A stretch of 64,000 bases of DNA from Sphingomonas natans (GCF_030546695.1 NZ_JAUOTP010000004.1:124001-188000), one strand, 5' to 3'; shown: positions 7,806-17,349, counted from the stretch's first letter. Numbers and translations are program-made. The notes: generated by a model not told the origin, from the sequence alone.

Positions 7806-10520
7806 TTGCGCGCCACCCTGCTTGCCGCCCTCGCCTTCGCCTCGCCACTCGCCATCGCGACGGCAGCGCACGCCGCCGAGACCGGGATCGTCGCCGATGC
7901 CAGCGCGCCCAAGGGCAAGCTCCCCGATCAGGCGCGGCCGATCGCCTATCGGCTCGACCTGACGATCCTGCCCGATCAGCCCCGCTTTTCCGGCCATGCC
8001 GAGATCGACGTGACGGTGAAGGCCGAGACCAAGAGCCTCTATCTGCACGGCCGCGACCTGACGATGGCGGGCGCCCGGGCGATCGTCGGCGGCAAGACGA
8101 TCCCCGCCAAATGGGCGCAGGTCGACAAGACCGGCACCGCGCGACTCGATTTCGCGGCGCCCCTGCCTGCGGGTCGCGCGACCCTCGCCTTCGATTATGA
8201 CGCTGCGATCGGCGACAGCCCGTCGAGCCTCTATCGCGTCAAGGTCGGCACGGACTGGTATAGCTGGACGCAGTTCGAATCGATCGACGCGCGCGGCACC
8301 TTCCCCTCGTTCGACGAACCCGGCTTCAAGACGCCGTTCACGGTTTCGATCACGACCAAGGCCGGCGACAAGGCGGTGAGCAACGCGCCCGAGACCGACG
8401 TAACCCGCATCAAGGTCGATCCCCGATCCGCCGCCGCCCAATATGCGCGCGCGCACAAGCTGCCCGTGCCGACCGCGCTCGACGTCCACCATTTCCAGCC
8501 GACCTTGCCGCTGCCGACCTATCTCGTCGCGCTGATGGCCGGGCCGTACATTACTGCCGAGGGCAATGCCCCGCCGGTCGGCGCGCGCACCGCGCCGCTG
8601 CCGCTCCGGATCGTCGCGACCAAGGCGCAAGCGGGCAAGCTCGATTATGCGATCGCCGAGAGCCCGCGCATCGTCGAGCTGCTCGAGAAATATTTCGGCC
8701 AGCCCTTCCCCTTCCCGAAGCTCGACCAGATCGGATCGCCGGTGATGCCCGGCGCGATGGAGAATGCGGGCGCCGACATCTATGGCGACGACATCATCCT
8801 GATCGACGGCAATGCGACGACGCGCCGCAAGCAGAATTTCGGCATGATCGTCGCGCACGAGCTGTCGCATCAATGGTTCGGCGATCTCGTCACGCCGGCC
8901 TGGTGGGACGATATCTGGCTCAACGAGAGCTTCGCCAACTGGATGGGCTATCGCATCGGCAACGAGTGGCGGCCCGAGCTCAATATCGGCGTCGGCGCGA
9001 TCGACGAGGCGCTGTCGGCGATGGACACCGACGCGCTGGAGGTCGGCCGGCCGATCCACCAGATCATCGCCGAGAACAGCCAGATCGACAGCGCCTTCGA
9101 TTCAATCACCTATGGCAAGGGTGGCCAGGTCGTGGCGATGATCGCCTCCTATCTGGGCGACGAGGAATTTCGCGACGGCGTGCGCCTGCACCTTTCGCGG
9201 CACCGTTACGGCAATGCGACCTCGGATGAATTCTTCCAGGCTTTGGCCGATGCCGCGCACGATCCGCGCGTGCTTCCCGCGCTCAAGAGCTTCGTCGATC
9301 AGCAGGGCGTGCCCGTCGTCGATATCCGGCGAGAGGGCGGGCAATTGGTGGCGAGCCAGTCGCGCTACGCGTTCCTGGGCTCGAGCCCCAAGCCTTTGAC
9401 CTGGACGATCCCGCTGTGCGTGCGCGTCGGCGAGAAGCGGACCTGCAGCCTGCTCGATAAGACCAGCATGGCGATCGGCGCGGCGGGCCCGGGCGCGATC
9501 ATGCCCAATGCCGGCGGTGCGGGCTATTATCGCTTCACGCTCTCGCCAGACGATTGGAAGACGCTCATCGCCGCCGGCCCGACCTTGCCCGCGGGCGAGG
9601 CACTCGCCGCCGACGACAGCCTGTGGGCCGCGTTCCGCGCGGGCAAGGCCGATGCGGCGACGCTCATCACCGCCGCCAAGACGATGGCGACGGCCAAGGA
9701 TTCGAACGTCGCGGTCGATGGCGGGCTGCGCCTGGCCGGTCTGCGCGCGACGGGGCTCATCGACGATGCCTCGCTGCCCGATTATCGCCGGCTGATCAGC
9801 ACGATCTACGGCCCGATGCTCGCGCAGATCGGCTTCGATCCGGCGGCGGGCGCTCACAAGTCCGACGATCCCGACCGGCAGAAACTCCGCCAGGATCTGG
9901 TGCGGATGCTGGCTCTGACCGCGCAGGACGCAGATGTCCGGGCGAAACTGCTTGCCGCCAGCGACGCCTATTTTGCGGGCAACATGCAGGCGATCGACCA
10001 GGCGTTCCTCGCGCCGATGCTCGCCCTTACCGTCCAGAAGGGCGGATTGCCCGCGGCCAAGACGATGCTGGAGCGCGCGCTGACGAGCGAGGATGCGGTG
10101 TTCCGCCCGCGCGCGCTGAACGCGATCGCGCTGTCGGGCGATCCGGCGATCGCGCGCTGGGTGTTCGGCCTCGCCGACAAGCGGCTGCGCCCGACCGAGC
10201 GGATCAACCTGATCACTTTGCTCGCGACGACGCGCGAGACGCGCGACGTGACCGCCGAATGGCTGCTCGCCAATTACGACACGATCGCCGCGGGCAACGG
10301 CATCTTCATCACGAGCCGGCTGCCGCAGGTGCTCGGCACGCAATGTTCGGCGGAGCGCGCCGCGGACATCCAGGCCAAGCTCGGGCCGAAGGTGAAGGCG
10401 ATGGGTGCAGGCGAACTCGAATTCGCGCGCACGGTCGAGGAGATCCGCCATTGCGGCGTGCTGAAGGACGCCAAGGCTGACGAGATCGCGGCGGCGCTGA
10501 AGGCAGCGGTGGCCGGTTAA
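7806..10520 (+). CDS. M1 family aminopeptidase, exported
   Basis: 904 residues starting at TTG, chosen because GGAGAG lies 5-6 bases upstream and the signal peptide begins there (LAALAFASPLAIATAAHAA). M1 signatures: exopeptidase motif GAMENAG, zinc motif HELSHQWFGD and the third zinc ligand in WLNESFANW about 18 residues on. The second half is the long helical ERAP1-like C-terminal domain usual for this size. It is expected to trim N-terminal residues from peptides in the periplasm. A family B repeat follows the stop. Confidence 0.95.
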   Translation: MRATLLAALAFASPLAIATAAHAAETGIVADASAPKGKLPDQARPIAYRLDLTILPDQPRFSGHAEIDVTVKAETKSLYLHGRDLTMAGARAIVGGKTIPAKWAQVDKTGTARLDFAAPLPAGRATLAFDYDAAIGDSPSSLYRVKVGTDWYSWTQFESIDARGTFPSFDEPGFKTPFTVSITTKAGDKAVSNAPETDVTRIKVDPRSAAAQYARAHKLPVPTALDVHHFQPTLPLPTYLVALMAGPYITAEGNAPPVGARTAPLPLRIVATKAQAGKLDYAIAESPRIVELLEKYFGQPFPFPKLDQIGSPVMPGAMENAGADIYGDDIILIDGNATTRRKQNFGMIVAHELSHQWFGDLVTPAWWDDIWLNESFANWMGYRIGNEWRPELNIGVGAIDEALSAMDTDALEVGRPIHQIIAENSQIDSAFDSITYGKGGQVVAMIASYLGDEEFRDGVRLHLSRHRYGNATSDEFFQALADAAHDPRVLPALKSFVDQQGVPVVDIRREGGQLVASQSRYAFLGSSPKPLTWTIPLCVRVGEKRTCSLLDKTSMAIGAAGPGAIMPNAGGAGYYRFTLSPDDWKTLIAAGPTLPAGEALAADDSLWAAFRAGKADAATLITAAKTMATAKDSNVAVDGGLRLAGLRATGLIDDASLPDYRRLISTIYGPMLAQIGFDPAAGAHKSDDPDRQKLRQDLVRMLALTAQDADVRAKLLAASDAYFAGNMQAIDQAFLAPMLALTVQKGGLPAAKTMLERALTSEDAVFRPRALNAIALSGDPAIARWVFGLADKRLRPTERINLITLLATTRETRDVTAEWLLANYDTIAAGNGIFITSRLPQVLGTQCSAERAADIQAKLGPKVKAMGAGELEFARTVEEIRHCGVLKDAKADEIAAALKAAVAG

Positions 10521-10527
10521 GCCACGG

Positions 10528-10627
10528 CGTCATCCTGAACTCGTTTCAGGATCCATTACCTGCCTTCTCAACCGTCCCGCCGGCGGAGATGTCGGTCCAT
10601 GGATCCTGAAACAAGTTCAGGATGACG
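10528..10627. repeat. Inverted intergenic repeat, family B copy 1
   Basis: Arms of 29 bases (CGTCATCCTGAAC... and ...GTTCAGGATGACG) differ at one position and enclose about 42 bases. Copy 2 is at 18891-18991. It lies between the convergent ends of the M1 peptidase and the PEBP gene and would form a long hairpin in either transcript. Confidence 0.9.
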
Positions 10628-10638
10628 AACCGCGTCGA

Positions 10639-11268
10639 TCACGCCAGCGCGGCATCGCCAGGCAGTTCATAACCCCTGATCGGCTCCTGTTCGCCGCGCG
10701 AATAGGTGCCGACGAGCAGCCCCGCGCCAAGGATCCGCCCCTCGATCGCGCGCAGGAAGCCCGATCGGCCGGGATTGGCGCCGATGTCTGGCGTCTCCGA
10801 CAGAGCGAAGAGCTGGAACACATAATCGTGGCTACCATGGCCGTTGGGCGGATCGGGCGGCAGCCAGCCTTCGCGCAGATAGGAATTGCGGCCGACGTCG
10901 CGTCCGTCCGCGCTGCCTGCCCCGTCCGCGACGATCGCGCCTTCGGCCAGCCGCCGTTCGTCCGGCGGCAGATCCCAGATGATCGCATGCGTCAGCGGGT
11001 GAGTCGCGGGCGCATCGGGATCCTCGACGATCAAAGCGAGACTCGCGGTGCCGGGCGGCACATCGCCCCACACCAGCGGTGGCGAGACGCCCGCGCCATC
11101 GGCGGTGAATCGCTCGGGCAGACGCGCGCCGGAGGCGAAGGCCGGGCTCGACAGATCGATCGTCGCATCCCCCAGAGCGAGGCCGGGATCGACGATGACC
11201 AGTCGGGCATGACCCGCGCGGATATTGCTCAGCAATCCGCCGATCCAGCTGGGAATATGTTCGAGCAT
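10639..11268 (-). CDS. YbhB/YbcL family (PEBP/Raf kinase inhibitor-like) protein
   Basis: 209 residues from the ATG at 11268, which has GGAGG just upstream; the frame extends further but without homologous sequence. PEBP features: DPDAPATHPLTHAIIWDLPP (the DPDxP ligand-site stretch) and GHGSHDYVFQLFAL. Bacterial members bind small ligands or act as inhibitors; a defined role is lacking for most. No signal peptide is obvious. It is divergent from the small gene at 11416. Confidence 0.9.
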   Translation of the reverse strand: MLEHIPSWIGGLLSNIRAGHARLVIVDPGLALGDATIDLSSPAFASGARLPERFTADGAGVSPPLVWGDVPPGTASLALIVEDPDAPATHPLTHAIIWDLPPDERRLAEGAIVADGAGSADGRDVGRNSYLREGWLPPDPPNGHGSHDYVFQLFALSETPDIGANPGRSGFLRAIEGRILGAGLLVGTYSRGEQEPIRGYELPGDAALA

Positions 11269-11415
11269 ATGCGCCTCCGTTCGATGAGCAGAACCCGCGA
11301 AGGCCTCCGGAATGTCCGCCGCCTGACGCGAAGCGCCGGCACGGTTCATCGCAGGCCCATGCTGCGACGCAGCGAGTCGCTTGAATCGTTAAGCCTCCCC
11401 GGGGTAAAAGAGAGC

Positions 11416-11721
11416 ATGTCCCAAAATGCTCTCGTCCTCCAGGCCATCGCCCTCAAGCAGTGCGTCGAGGCCACCTATAATCGCGTGAAGGTCCGCCTCG
11501 CGCCCCATATCCTCTATACGCGCCACGACGAACTCTATGTCGATGCGGTGACGATCGAGCGCGACGGGCAGCCGCCCAAGGAAATCAAGATCGGCACGTT
11601 CAAGCTGGCCGGGCTGCAGGATCTGGCCGTCGCCAATCGTGCGTTCGTGCCGCAGACGATCTTCGATCCGGGCAGCGAGAAATATCAGGGCGTCACGCTG
11701 TTCGCGGTCGAGCGCAGCTGA
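11416..11721 (+). CDS. Conserved-looking small cytosolic protein, unknown
   Basis: 101 residues from ATG 11416. The sequence is well ordered, with alternating hydrophobics (VRLAPHILYTRHDELYVDAV) and IGTFKLAGLQDL. The arrangement of Arg, PH.L, L-DA and FKLAGL is faintly reminiscent of WYL-type ligand-binding folds, but I would not assign it. No signal peptide or membrane span. It ends 33 bases before the convergent GGDEF gene. Confidence 0.7.
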   Translation: MSQNALVLQAIALKQCVEATYNRVKVRLAPHILYTRHDELYVDAVTIERDGQPPKEIKIGTFKLAGLQDLAVANRAFVPQTIFDPGSEKYQGVTLFAVERS

Positions 11722-11730
11722 GCCAGCACA

Positions 11731-11759
11731 ACTGACGCCCGGCTTCGGCCCGGTTCAGT
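11731..11759. terminator. Hairpin between convergent genes
   Basis: ACTGA / TCAGT outer arms with an inner GGC-TTCG-GCC tetraloop hairpin, and mismatches between. It overlaps the stop region of the GGDEF gene. There is no T-run, so a terminator role is only likely. Confidence 0.45.
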
Positions 11760-13608
11760 CGGCCTCGACGCGCCCGCGCGCGCAGCAGACCATGTTCCGC
11801 CCGCCGCGCTTGGCATCGTAGAGCGCCTCGTCCGCCCGCTGGAGCAGGCCGGTCAGCGTCTCGCCCGGCTGCCAGCCGGCGACACCCAGGCTGGCGGTGA
11901 CGGTCGGCCAGTCGCCGAAGCTGTCGATCGCATCGGCCGCGATCGCGGCACGGACGCGATCCGCGATCGTCTCGGCGACGTCGAGCGAGGCGTTGGGCAG
12001 GACGATGATGAATTCCTCGCCGCCGAAGCGCCCGATCATGTCGGTCCCCCGCAGCGCCGACATCGCCGCCTGCGCGACGCGCTGCAGAACGCGATCGCCG
12101 ACGACATGGCCGTACGTGTCGTTGACGCGCTTGAAATGATCGATGTCGAGGATCGCGACCGCCAGCGCCTGGCGCTTCTCGCCCGCGAGTTCGCGCGCGC
12201 GTTCCAGCACGATCAGCAATTGCCGGCGATTGGCGAGCCCGGTCAGCGAATCGGTTTCCGACGCGACCCGCGCGGCGGCGGCGGATTCCTCGGCGGCGAT
12301 GCGGGCATAATCGAGCGCGCTTTCCTGTTCCGACTGGACGGTCACGTCCTGGATCATGCCGAACAGCGCGATGATCTCGCCATCCGGGCCGCGATCGATC
12401 TCGCCGCGTGACGAGACGTGGCGGACCACGCCGTCGCGGCGGCAGATGCGCGAGCGGAATTCGTAAGGCAGCCCGTCCGCCAGCGCCGTCTCGACGAGCG
12501 CCTGGATGCGCGCGCGATCGTCCTCGGCATAGACCGCCAGCGCATCGGCCAGGGTCGGCGACGGGCCGGCCGGGTCCCAGCCGTGGATGCGATACGTCTC
12601 GGCCGACCAGAACAATATCTGCTCGCCGACCGTGAGCCGCCAGTGGCCGAGCTGCGCCGCCGCCTCGGCCAGGTTCAGCAGGCGGTTATTCTCGCGCAAC
12701 TCCTCCAGCAGGCGGCGCTGCGCGCCGAGCAGGGCCGCCGTCGGCAGCGAGGCGGCATAAAGGACGAACAGATAGACCTGGACGAAGAAGGCGTCCTGCA
12801 GCCGGGTCATCGCGATCGTCACGACCGGGCCGGTGCCGAGCCCGGTGGTGGTCGCGGCGATCACGGCAATCACGAGCACGCTCGCCGATGCGCCGACCGT
12901 ACCGAGCCGGACAACGACCGGCATCATCACCGCGAGCGGCAGAAACAGCAGCGGATAGGTGGACTGGCCGAAAACGAGGAGCGTGACCAACGTGACCATC
13001 AGCAGCAGCGAGACGGCCTCGATCGCCCGCCTGCGCGGAACGCCGGCCATCCGCCGCCAGGGATCGCTCCGCACCACATCGGCGACGACGATGGTGATCG
13101 GCGTGATGATCAGCATGCCGAGGAAGTCGGCGAGGAACCACGAGGCGAAGAAGATCGAAGGAGAGCCCGGCGCGAACAGCGTCGCCACCGTCGCGCTGAC
13201 CGCCGCGGCCGTCGCCGCGACGACGCAGAACAGGGTCAGTCCCTTGCCCGAAATATCCGAGAGGCCGGCGCGCGGAAATATCGGCCGCAGCAGACGGCGG
13301 GCGAGGATCGGCTCGATCAGATTGGCGGCCGTGAACCCCGCGCAGACCGGCCAGCTGCCGCCCGCCCAATGATTCGCGGCGAGGCTCGCGACCAGCCCTG
13401 CGACCAGGTAGCGCCGCGCGCGACGACCGCCGCGCAGGATCGCCGCGAGCAGGATCGCATTGGCGGGCCAGAGCGGCGCGAAGCCATAGGGTCCCTGGCT
13501 CAGCATCAGGCTGAAGCTGGCGGCGCAGAAATAGACGATGCCGACCAGCGTCGCCTTCGCAAACGCGCCCGCACGGTCCTCGTTCGCCAATGCGGGTGTC
13601 GCAGCCAT
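11755..13608 (-). CDS. MASE1-PAS-GGDEF diguanylate cyclase
   Basis: 617 residues from ATG 13608. Residues about 10-300 form multiple membrane spans of MASE1 type (FSLMLSQGPYGFAPLWPANA is a MASE1-like stretch). Then a PAS domain (WSAETYRIHGWDPAGPSPT) and a C-terminal GGDEF domain with active site GGEEF. The inhibitory I-site RGTD lies exactly five residues before GGEEF, so product feedback is expected. The helix-to-strand LTGLANRR signature is present. It should make cyclic di-GMP from GTP at the inner membrane. No EAL domain. The longer upstream frame was rejected because its leader is Arg-rich. Confidence 0.92.
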   Translation of the reverse strand: MAATPALANEDRAGAFAKATLVGIVYFCAASFSLMLSQGPYGFAPLWPANAILLAAILRGGRRARRYLVAGLVASLAANHWAGGSWPVCAGFTAANLIEPILARRLLRPIFPRAGLSDISGKGLTLFCVVAATAAAVSATVATLFAPGSPSIFFASWFLADFLGMLIITPITIVVADVVRSDPWRRMAGVPRRRAIEAVSLLLMVTLVTLLVFGQSTYPLLFLPLAVMMPVVVRLGTVGASASVLVIAVIAATTTGLGTGPVVTIAMTRLQDAFFVQVYLFVLYAASLPTAALLGAQRRLLEELRENNRLLNLAEAAAQLGHWRLTVGEQILFWSAETYRIHGWDPAGPSPTLADALAVYAEDDRARIQALVETALADGLPYEFRSRICRRDGVVRHVSSRGEIDRGPDGEIIALFGMIQDVTVQSEQESALDYARIAAEESAAAARVASETDSLTGLANRRQLLIVLERARELAGEKRQALAVAILDIDHFKRVNDTYGHVVGDRVLQRVAQAAMSALRGTDMIGRFGGEEFIIVLPNASLDVAETIADRVRAAIAADAIDSFGDWPTVTASLGVAGWQPGETLTGLLQRADEALYDAKRGGRNMVCCARGRVEAD

Positions 13609-13818
13609 GTCGGGCGGATAAGCGCGAAGCGTTAAGGCGTCGACAATGATCGCCGGATCGCGCGCTCCGCAATACGCGCCATCGTTCGGTCGCCGGCGAC
13701 GGCCGAGGAGCCCCACTAACGGGGATCGCTGTTTTGGGCGGGCGCCATCGGGAGGCGCGATACGCCGCCGATCACCGCCGGACGAAGCTCCCGCGCGCCA
13801 TGCCGGTGATCCAGGCGA

Positions 13819-15714
13819 TCACTGGCAGGCGAGGCATTCGTCATAATCCTTGGCTTCCAGCTCGATCTGCTTGAGATCGGGCGTGTTGTCGGCCTCGACG
13901 CCACCGGCGAAACCGGCGCGCTGGATCGACTTCGAGCGAAGATAATAAAGCGACTTGATGCCCAGCTCCCACGCACGGAAGTGGAGCATCAGCAGATCCC
14001 ACTTCTCGACATCGGCGGGGATGAACAGGTTCAGCGACTGCGCCTGATCGATGAACGGCGCGCGATCGCCGGCCAGCTCGAGCAGCCAGCGCTGATCGAT
14101 CTCGAAGCTCGTCTTGAACGTGTCCTTCTCGTCCGCGCTCAGGAAATCGAGATGCTGGACCGAGCCGCCCTTCTCTAGGATCGTGTTCCACACCGCATCC
14201 GAATTCTTCGATTTCTCGGACAGCAGTTTCTCGAGATACGGATTCTTGACCGAGAAGCTGCCCGACAGCGTCTTGTGCGTGTAGATATTGGCCGGGATCG
14301 GCTCGATGCAGGCCGAGGTGCCGCCGGTGATGATGCTGATCGACGCGGTCGGCGCGATCGCGGTCTTGCACGAGAAACGCTCCATCACGCCCATGTCGGC
14401 GGCGTCCGGGCACGGCCCGCGCTCGATCGCGAGCGCCATCGAAGCCTCGTTAACATGCGCCTGCAAATGCTTGAAGATGCGAAGATTCCAGCTCTTCGCC
14501 ATCGCACCTTCAAACGGCAGTCCGCGCGCCTGCAGGAAGGAATGGAAGCCCATCACGCCGAGCCCGACCGATCGCTCGCGCGAGGCGGAATAAGCGGCGC
14601 GCTCCATGCCCGGCTCGGCGCGCTCGATGAAATCGTCCAGCACATTGTCGAGGAAGCGCATCACGTCCTCGATGAAGAGCTTGTCGCCGTTCCACTGATC
14701 CCACGTCTCCAGATTGAGCGACGAGAGGCAGCAGACCGCGGTGCGATCCTTGCCGTGCTGGTCGCGCCCGGTCGGGAGCGTGATCTCGCAGCACAGGTTC
14801 GACGTCGAGACCTTGAGGCCCACGTCGCGCTGGAAGGCGGGCATCGTTCGGTTCACCGTGTCCTGGAACACGATATAGGGCTCGCCCGTCGCCAGCCGAG
14901 TCTCGACGAGCTTCTGGAAGAGCGAACGGGCATCGACCTCGCCGCGCTTCGATCCGTCCTTGGGGCTCTTGAGATCGAAGCTGTCGCCATTGCGGACGGC
15001 TTCCATGAACTCGTCGGTCAGCAGCACGCCGTGGTGCAGGTTGAGCGCCTTGCGGTTGAAATCGCCCGAGGGCTTCCGGATCTCGAGGAACTCCTCGATC
15101 TCGGGATGCGAGACGTCGAGATAGACCGCGGCCGAGCCACGCCGCAGCGAGCCCTGGCTGATCGCGAGCGTCAGGCTGTCCATCACGCGCACGAACGGGA
15201 TGATGCCGCTGGTCTTGCCGTTGAGCCCGACCGGCTCGCCGATGCCGCGCACCTGGCCCCAATAGGTGCCGATGCCGCCGCCGCGCGAGGCAAGCCAGAC
15301 ATTCTCGTTCCACGTGTCGACGATGCCGTTGAGGCTGTCGTCGACCGAATTGAGGAAGCAGGAGATGGGCAGTCCGCGCCCGGTGCCGCCATTCGACAGC
15401 ACCGGCGTCGCGGGCATGAACCACAATCTCGAGATATAATCGTAGATGCGCTGCGCGTGCGCGGCATCGTCGGCATAAGCCGAGGCGACGCGGACGAAGA
15501 GATCCTGATAGCCTTCGCCCGGCAGGAGATAGCGATCCTTGAGCGTCTCCTTGCCGAAATCGGTCAGGAGCGCGTCGCGGCTATGATCGACCTCGACCGG
15601 ATAGGGCGCGCGGGGGCCCCGCTCGCCATCGACGGCAGCGGCGGTCTTCGCCTCGGGCTCGAGCAGAGTCGCCATGTCGTTCACGTGTCCTTCGTTGCCG
15701 CTCAAGAGATCCAT
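13819..15714 (-). CDS. nrdA: Ribonucleoside-diphosphate reductase alpha subunit (class I)
   Basis: 631 residues from ATG 15714, preceded by a G-rich stretch (CGGGGGCAGG); ATG 15675 is the alternative. R1 catalytic residues are visible: the redox cysteine in ISCFLNSVDD, the thiyl-radical cysteine in STSNLCCEITLP, the partner cysteine in AVCCLSSLNLE, the radical-transfer tyrosines in SLYYLRS and the C-terminal relay pair ECLAC. The N-terminal ATP-cone of E. coli-type R1 is not seen; the chain goes straight into the catalytic barrel. No nrdB is adjacent. An NrdR-box-like site and promoter lie upstream. Confidence 0.95.
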   Translation of the reverse strand: MDLLSGNEGHVNDMATLLEPEAKTAAAVDGERGPRAPYPVEVDHSRDALLTDFGKETLKDRYLLPGEGYQDLFVRVASAYADDAAHAQRIYDYISRLWFMPATPVLSNGGTGRGLPISCFLNSVDDSLNGIVDTWNENVWLASRGGGIGTYWGQVRGIGEPVGLNGKTSGIIPFVRVMDSLTLAISQGSLRRGSAAVYLDVSHPEIEEFLEIRKPSGDFNRKALNLHHGVLLTDEFMEAVRNGDSFDLKSPKDGSKRGEVDARSLFQKLVETRLATGEPYIVFQDTVNRTMPAFQRDVGLKVSTSNLCCEITLPTGRDQHGKDRTAVCCLSSLNLETWDQWNGDKLFIEDVMRFLDNVLDDFIERAEPGMERAAYSASRERSVGLGVMGFHSFLQARGLPFEGAMAKSWNLRIFKHLQAHVNEASMALAIERGPCPDAADMGVMERFSCKTAIAPTASISIITGGTSACIEPIPANIYTHKTLSGSFSVKNPYLEKLLSEKSKNSDAVWNTILEKGGSVQHLDFLSADEKDTFKTSFEIDQRWLLELAGDRAPFIDQAQSLNLFIPADVEKWDLLMLHFRAWELGIKSLYYLRSKSIQRAGFAGGVEADNTPDLKQIELEAKDYDECLACQ

Positions 15715-15843
15715 CGCCTGCCCCCGCCGTTCTCTGTCCGTTCGACTCGGGGTGGCTGCCCCGATCATAGGCCCGCAGGCGGCACTGACGAGTCACGCGA
15801 CCCCATTCATCCCCACCTAAAACGGGAACGGCGCGCCGGATCC

Positions 15844-15872
15844 GATATGGTGATCGCCCCGGAGAAACTCAA
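15844..15872 (-). promoter_or_regulatory. Probable nrdA promoter
   Basis: On the minus strand TTGAGT (complement of 15867-15872) and CATATC (complement of 15844-15849) are separated by exactly 17 bases. It lies about 130 bases upstream of the nrdA start and next to the NrdR-like box. Confidence 0.6.
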
Positions 15873-15896
15873 TCTGGTGCCGGCCGTCAGGCATCG

Positions 15897-15912
15897 ACAC
15901 CACGGATTGTGT
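15897..15912. promoter_or_regulatory. NrdR-box-like operator
   Basis: ACACCACGGATTGTGT is a 16-base imperfect palindrome with ACAC/GTGT ends. Read on the nrdA strand it matches the commonly cited NrdR consensus ACACTATATATAGTGT at 11 of 16 positions. NrdR boxes usually come in pairs about 31 bases apart centre to centre. The position 31 bases toward nrdA (around 15867-15880, GCACCAGATTGAGT on the nrdA strand) resembles a degenerate partner and overlaps the -35 box. Confidence 0.65.
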
Positions 15913-16144
15913 CATTGCCGGATTCACCGCGCAAGGCCGAAATTTCCGTTTCGGAAAACTCTCAGGCTTGACGCGGGGTGAGCCGAGCGAATTCGACGGC
16001 TTAGCGAAAAGTGCGCAAAGCCGATCCGAAGTCCCGTGGGCTGCTCGTTAACGTCTTGTTCGCACGCGGCTTTCCGCCCGGCGGTGGCAAGATTCTGCTG
16101 TCTTTACCGGCACCTGTTGGCTTCGGCGACGATACGATATGAGC

Positions 16145-17242
16145 TCAGTCCGCCTTGCGAATGATGAGACCGATCGACGTACAGACGAAACCGTCGATCG
16201 CCACCTTCATATGCTGCGGCTCGCCAAGCCCACGACTGATCAACTCGAGCGTGCCATCGCGCCACGGTGGCAAATCGACGAAGCGATCGAGCAAACCATT
16301 CCCCGGATCAAAATCGACTGCCTCGACATGATGGCCGCGCGCGCGAAGTCGCTCGACAAGCCCGTTGATATGCCGCTGCTGGAACATCACGGTCGGCCAA
16401 TTGTCGATCGTCGGTCCGAGCGGATTGACGTTGAACTCCGTCGTGTGGACGGCCAACCCGCCCGGCCGTAATGGCTCTAGCGAGCGCTCGACGAAATCGA
16501 TGCCCTGCTCGATCGAGCCCAGATGTTCGAACGCGCAGAGCGACCAGCAGAAATCGAAACCGGCAAGATCGTCATGGATTGCGTTCATGTCCATCGGCCG
16601 GAACCGGACCAGGCGATCGAAGCGCGCACGATCGACGAGGTGCGGATGATAAGCGTGATCGAGGCTGGCGGCGTGCTGCCCCGCAGCGGTCCAGCCGGCG
16701 ACGCGCCGATCCTCGGGTGCAAGGTCGGTAATGAGCGTGGCAATGTCGCGGCTCGCGAAAAAGCTGGCCATTGGTTCACCGCCGCACCCGAAGCCGAGAC
16801 CCCGGGCATCATGCCGAAGCAGGTTGGCCTCATGAAGCGCCTGGAGCAGGAACGACCATTCCCAACCCTTGCGATGGTAAAGCCGCGGAATAGCCAGTTC
16901 GGCATGCCAGTGCCCTGCCCAGTCGCTCTCGATATCGGCCTGCGTCGCAAGTTTGGGCCGGAGGCCGATCCGGCATGGCTCTGTTGTGGGGGGCGCGGGT
17001 AACCCTGCCGCGAGTGTCCGCGCCAGTTCGTATCCCAACGCCTTGATGTTGAGAGCCAGGATATCAAGGTTGCACGTCGCGATGCTGAGCGCGTTGAGAT
17101 TGGGCTGATCGCGCGGATTAAGCAGACTCATCGCAGCGGCAAGCCTCGCGCGATCCCCGCTACCGATCCTCACCTGCCGGAGCTGACGAGGCGCAAGCTT
17201 TCGGCGCAGGGGCAGCAGATGCAGCAGATCGACGAAAGCCAT
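16145..17242 (-). CDS. SAM-dependent methyltransferase-like protein, paralogue of gene at 1-663
   Basis: 365 residues from ATG 17242 (MAFVDLLHLLPLRRK); the longer frame overlaps the leader of the divergent gene and is less likely. The C-terminal half has the SAM-fold motifs GLGFGCGGEP, LITDLAPED, WSLCAFEHLGSIEQG and RPGGLAVHTTEFN, then VDLPPW and a final TSIGLIIRK. These match the fragment at 1-663 motif by motif. The N-terminal 150 residues (LLNPRDQPNLNAL) are unrecognised. Substrate unknown. It is divergently transcribed from the LytTR gene. Confidence 0.82.
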   Translation of the reverse strand: MAFVDLLHLLPLRRKLAPRQLRQVRIGSGDRARLAAAMSLLNPRDQPNLNALSIATCNLDILALNIKALGYELARTLAAGLPAPPTTEPCRIGLRPKLATQADIESDWAGHWHAELAIPRLYHRKGWEWSFLLQALHEANLLRHDARGLGFGCGGEPMASFFASRDIATLITDLAPEDRRVAGWTAAGQHAASLDHAYHPHLVDRARFDRLVRFRPMDMNAIHDDLAGFDFCWSLCAFEHLGSIEQGIDFVERSLEPLRPGGLAVHTTEFNVNPLGPTIDNWPTVMFQQRHINGLVERLRARGHHVEAVDFDPGNGLLDRFVDLPPWRDGTLELISRGLGEPQHMKVAIDGFVCTSIGLIIRKAD

Positions 17243-17349
17243 TTGTGCTTGGTGCGGTGAGAGGCGCAGCCGCGCGACCGGTCCTTCGTGAATGGGCGAA
17301 TGGGCGAACGGTTCTTGCCGATTACGGCGGCAATCCGCATAATCCGGGC

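Larger units (their letters stand above)
15715..16144. other. Regulatory gap upstream of nrdA
   Basis: About 430 bases between nrdA (reading left) and the 3' end of the methyltransferase gene. It holds the nrdA promoter and NrdR-like box listed separately, plus a CCGAAA-N6-TTTCGG inverted repeat at 15937-15954. The part from about 15960 to 16144 shows nothing I can name. Confidence 0.7.

Noticed and set aside
15966..15971. TTGACG on the plus strand near nrdA as a promoter
   Set aside because: It would only drive transcription antisense to the methyltransferase gene and has no matching -10.
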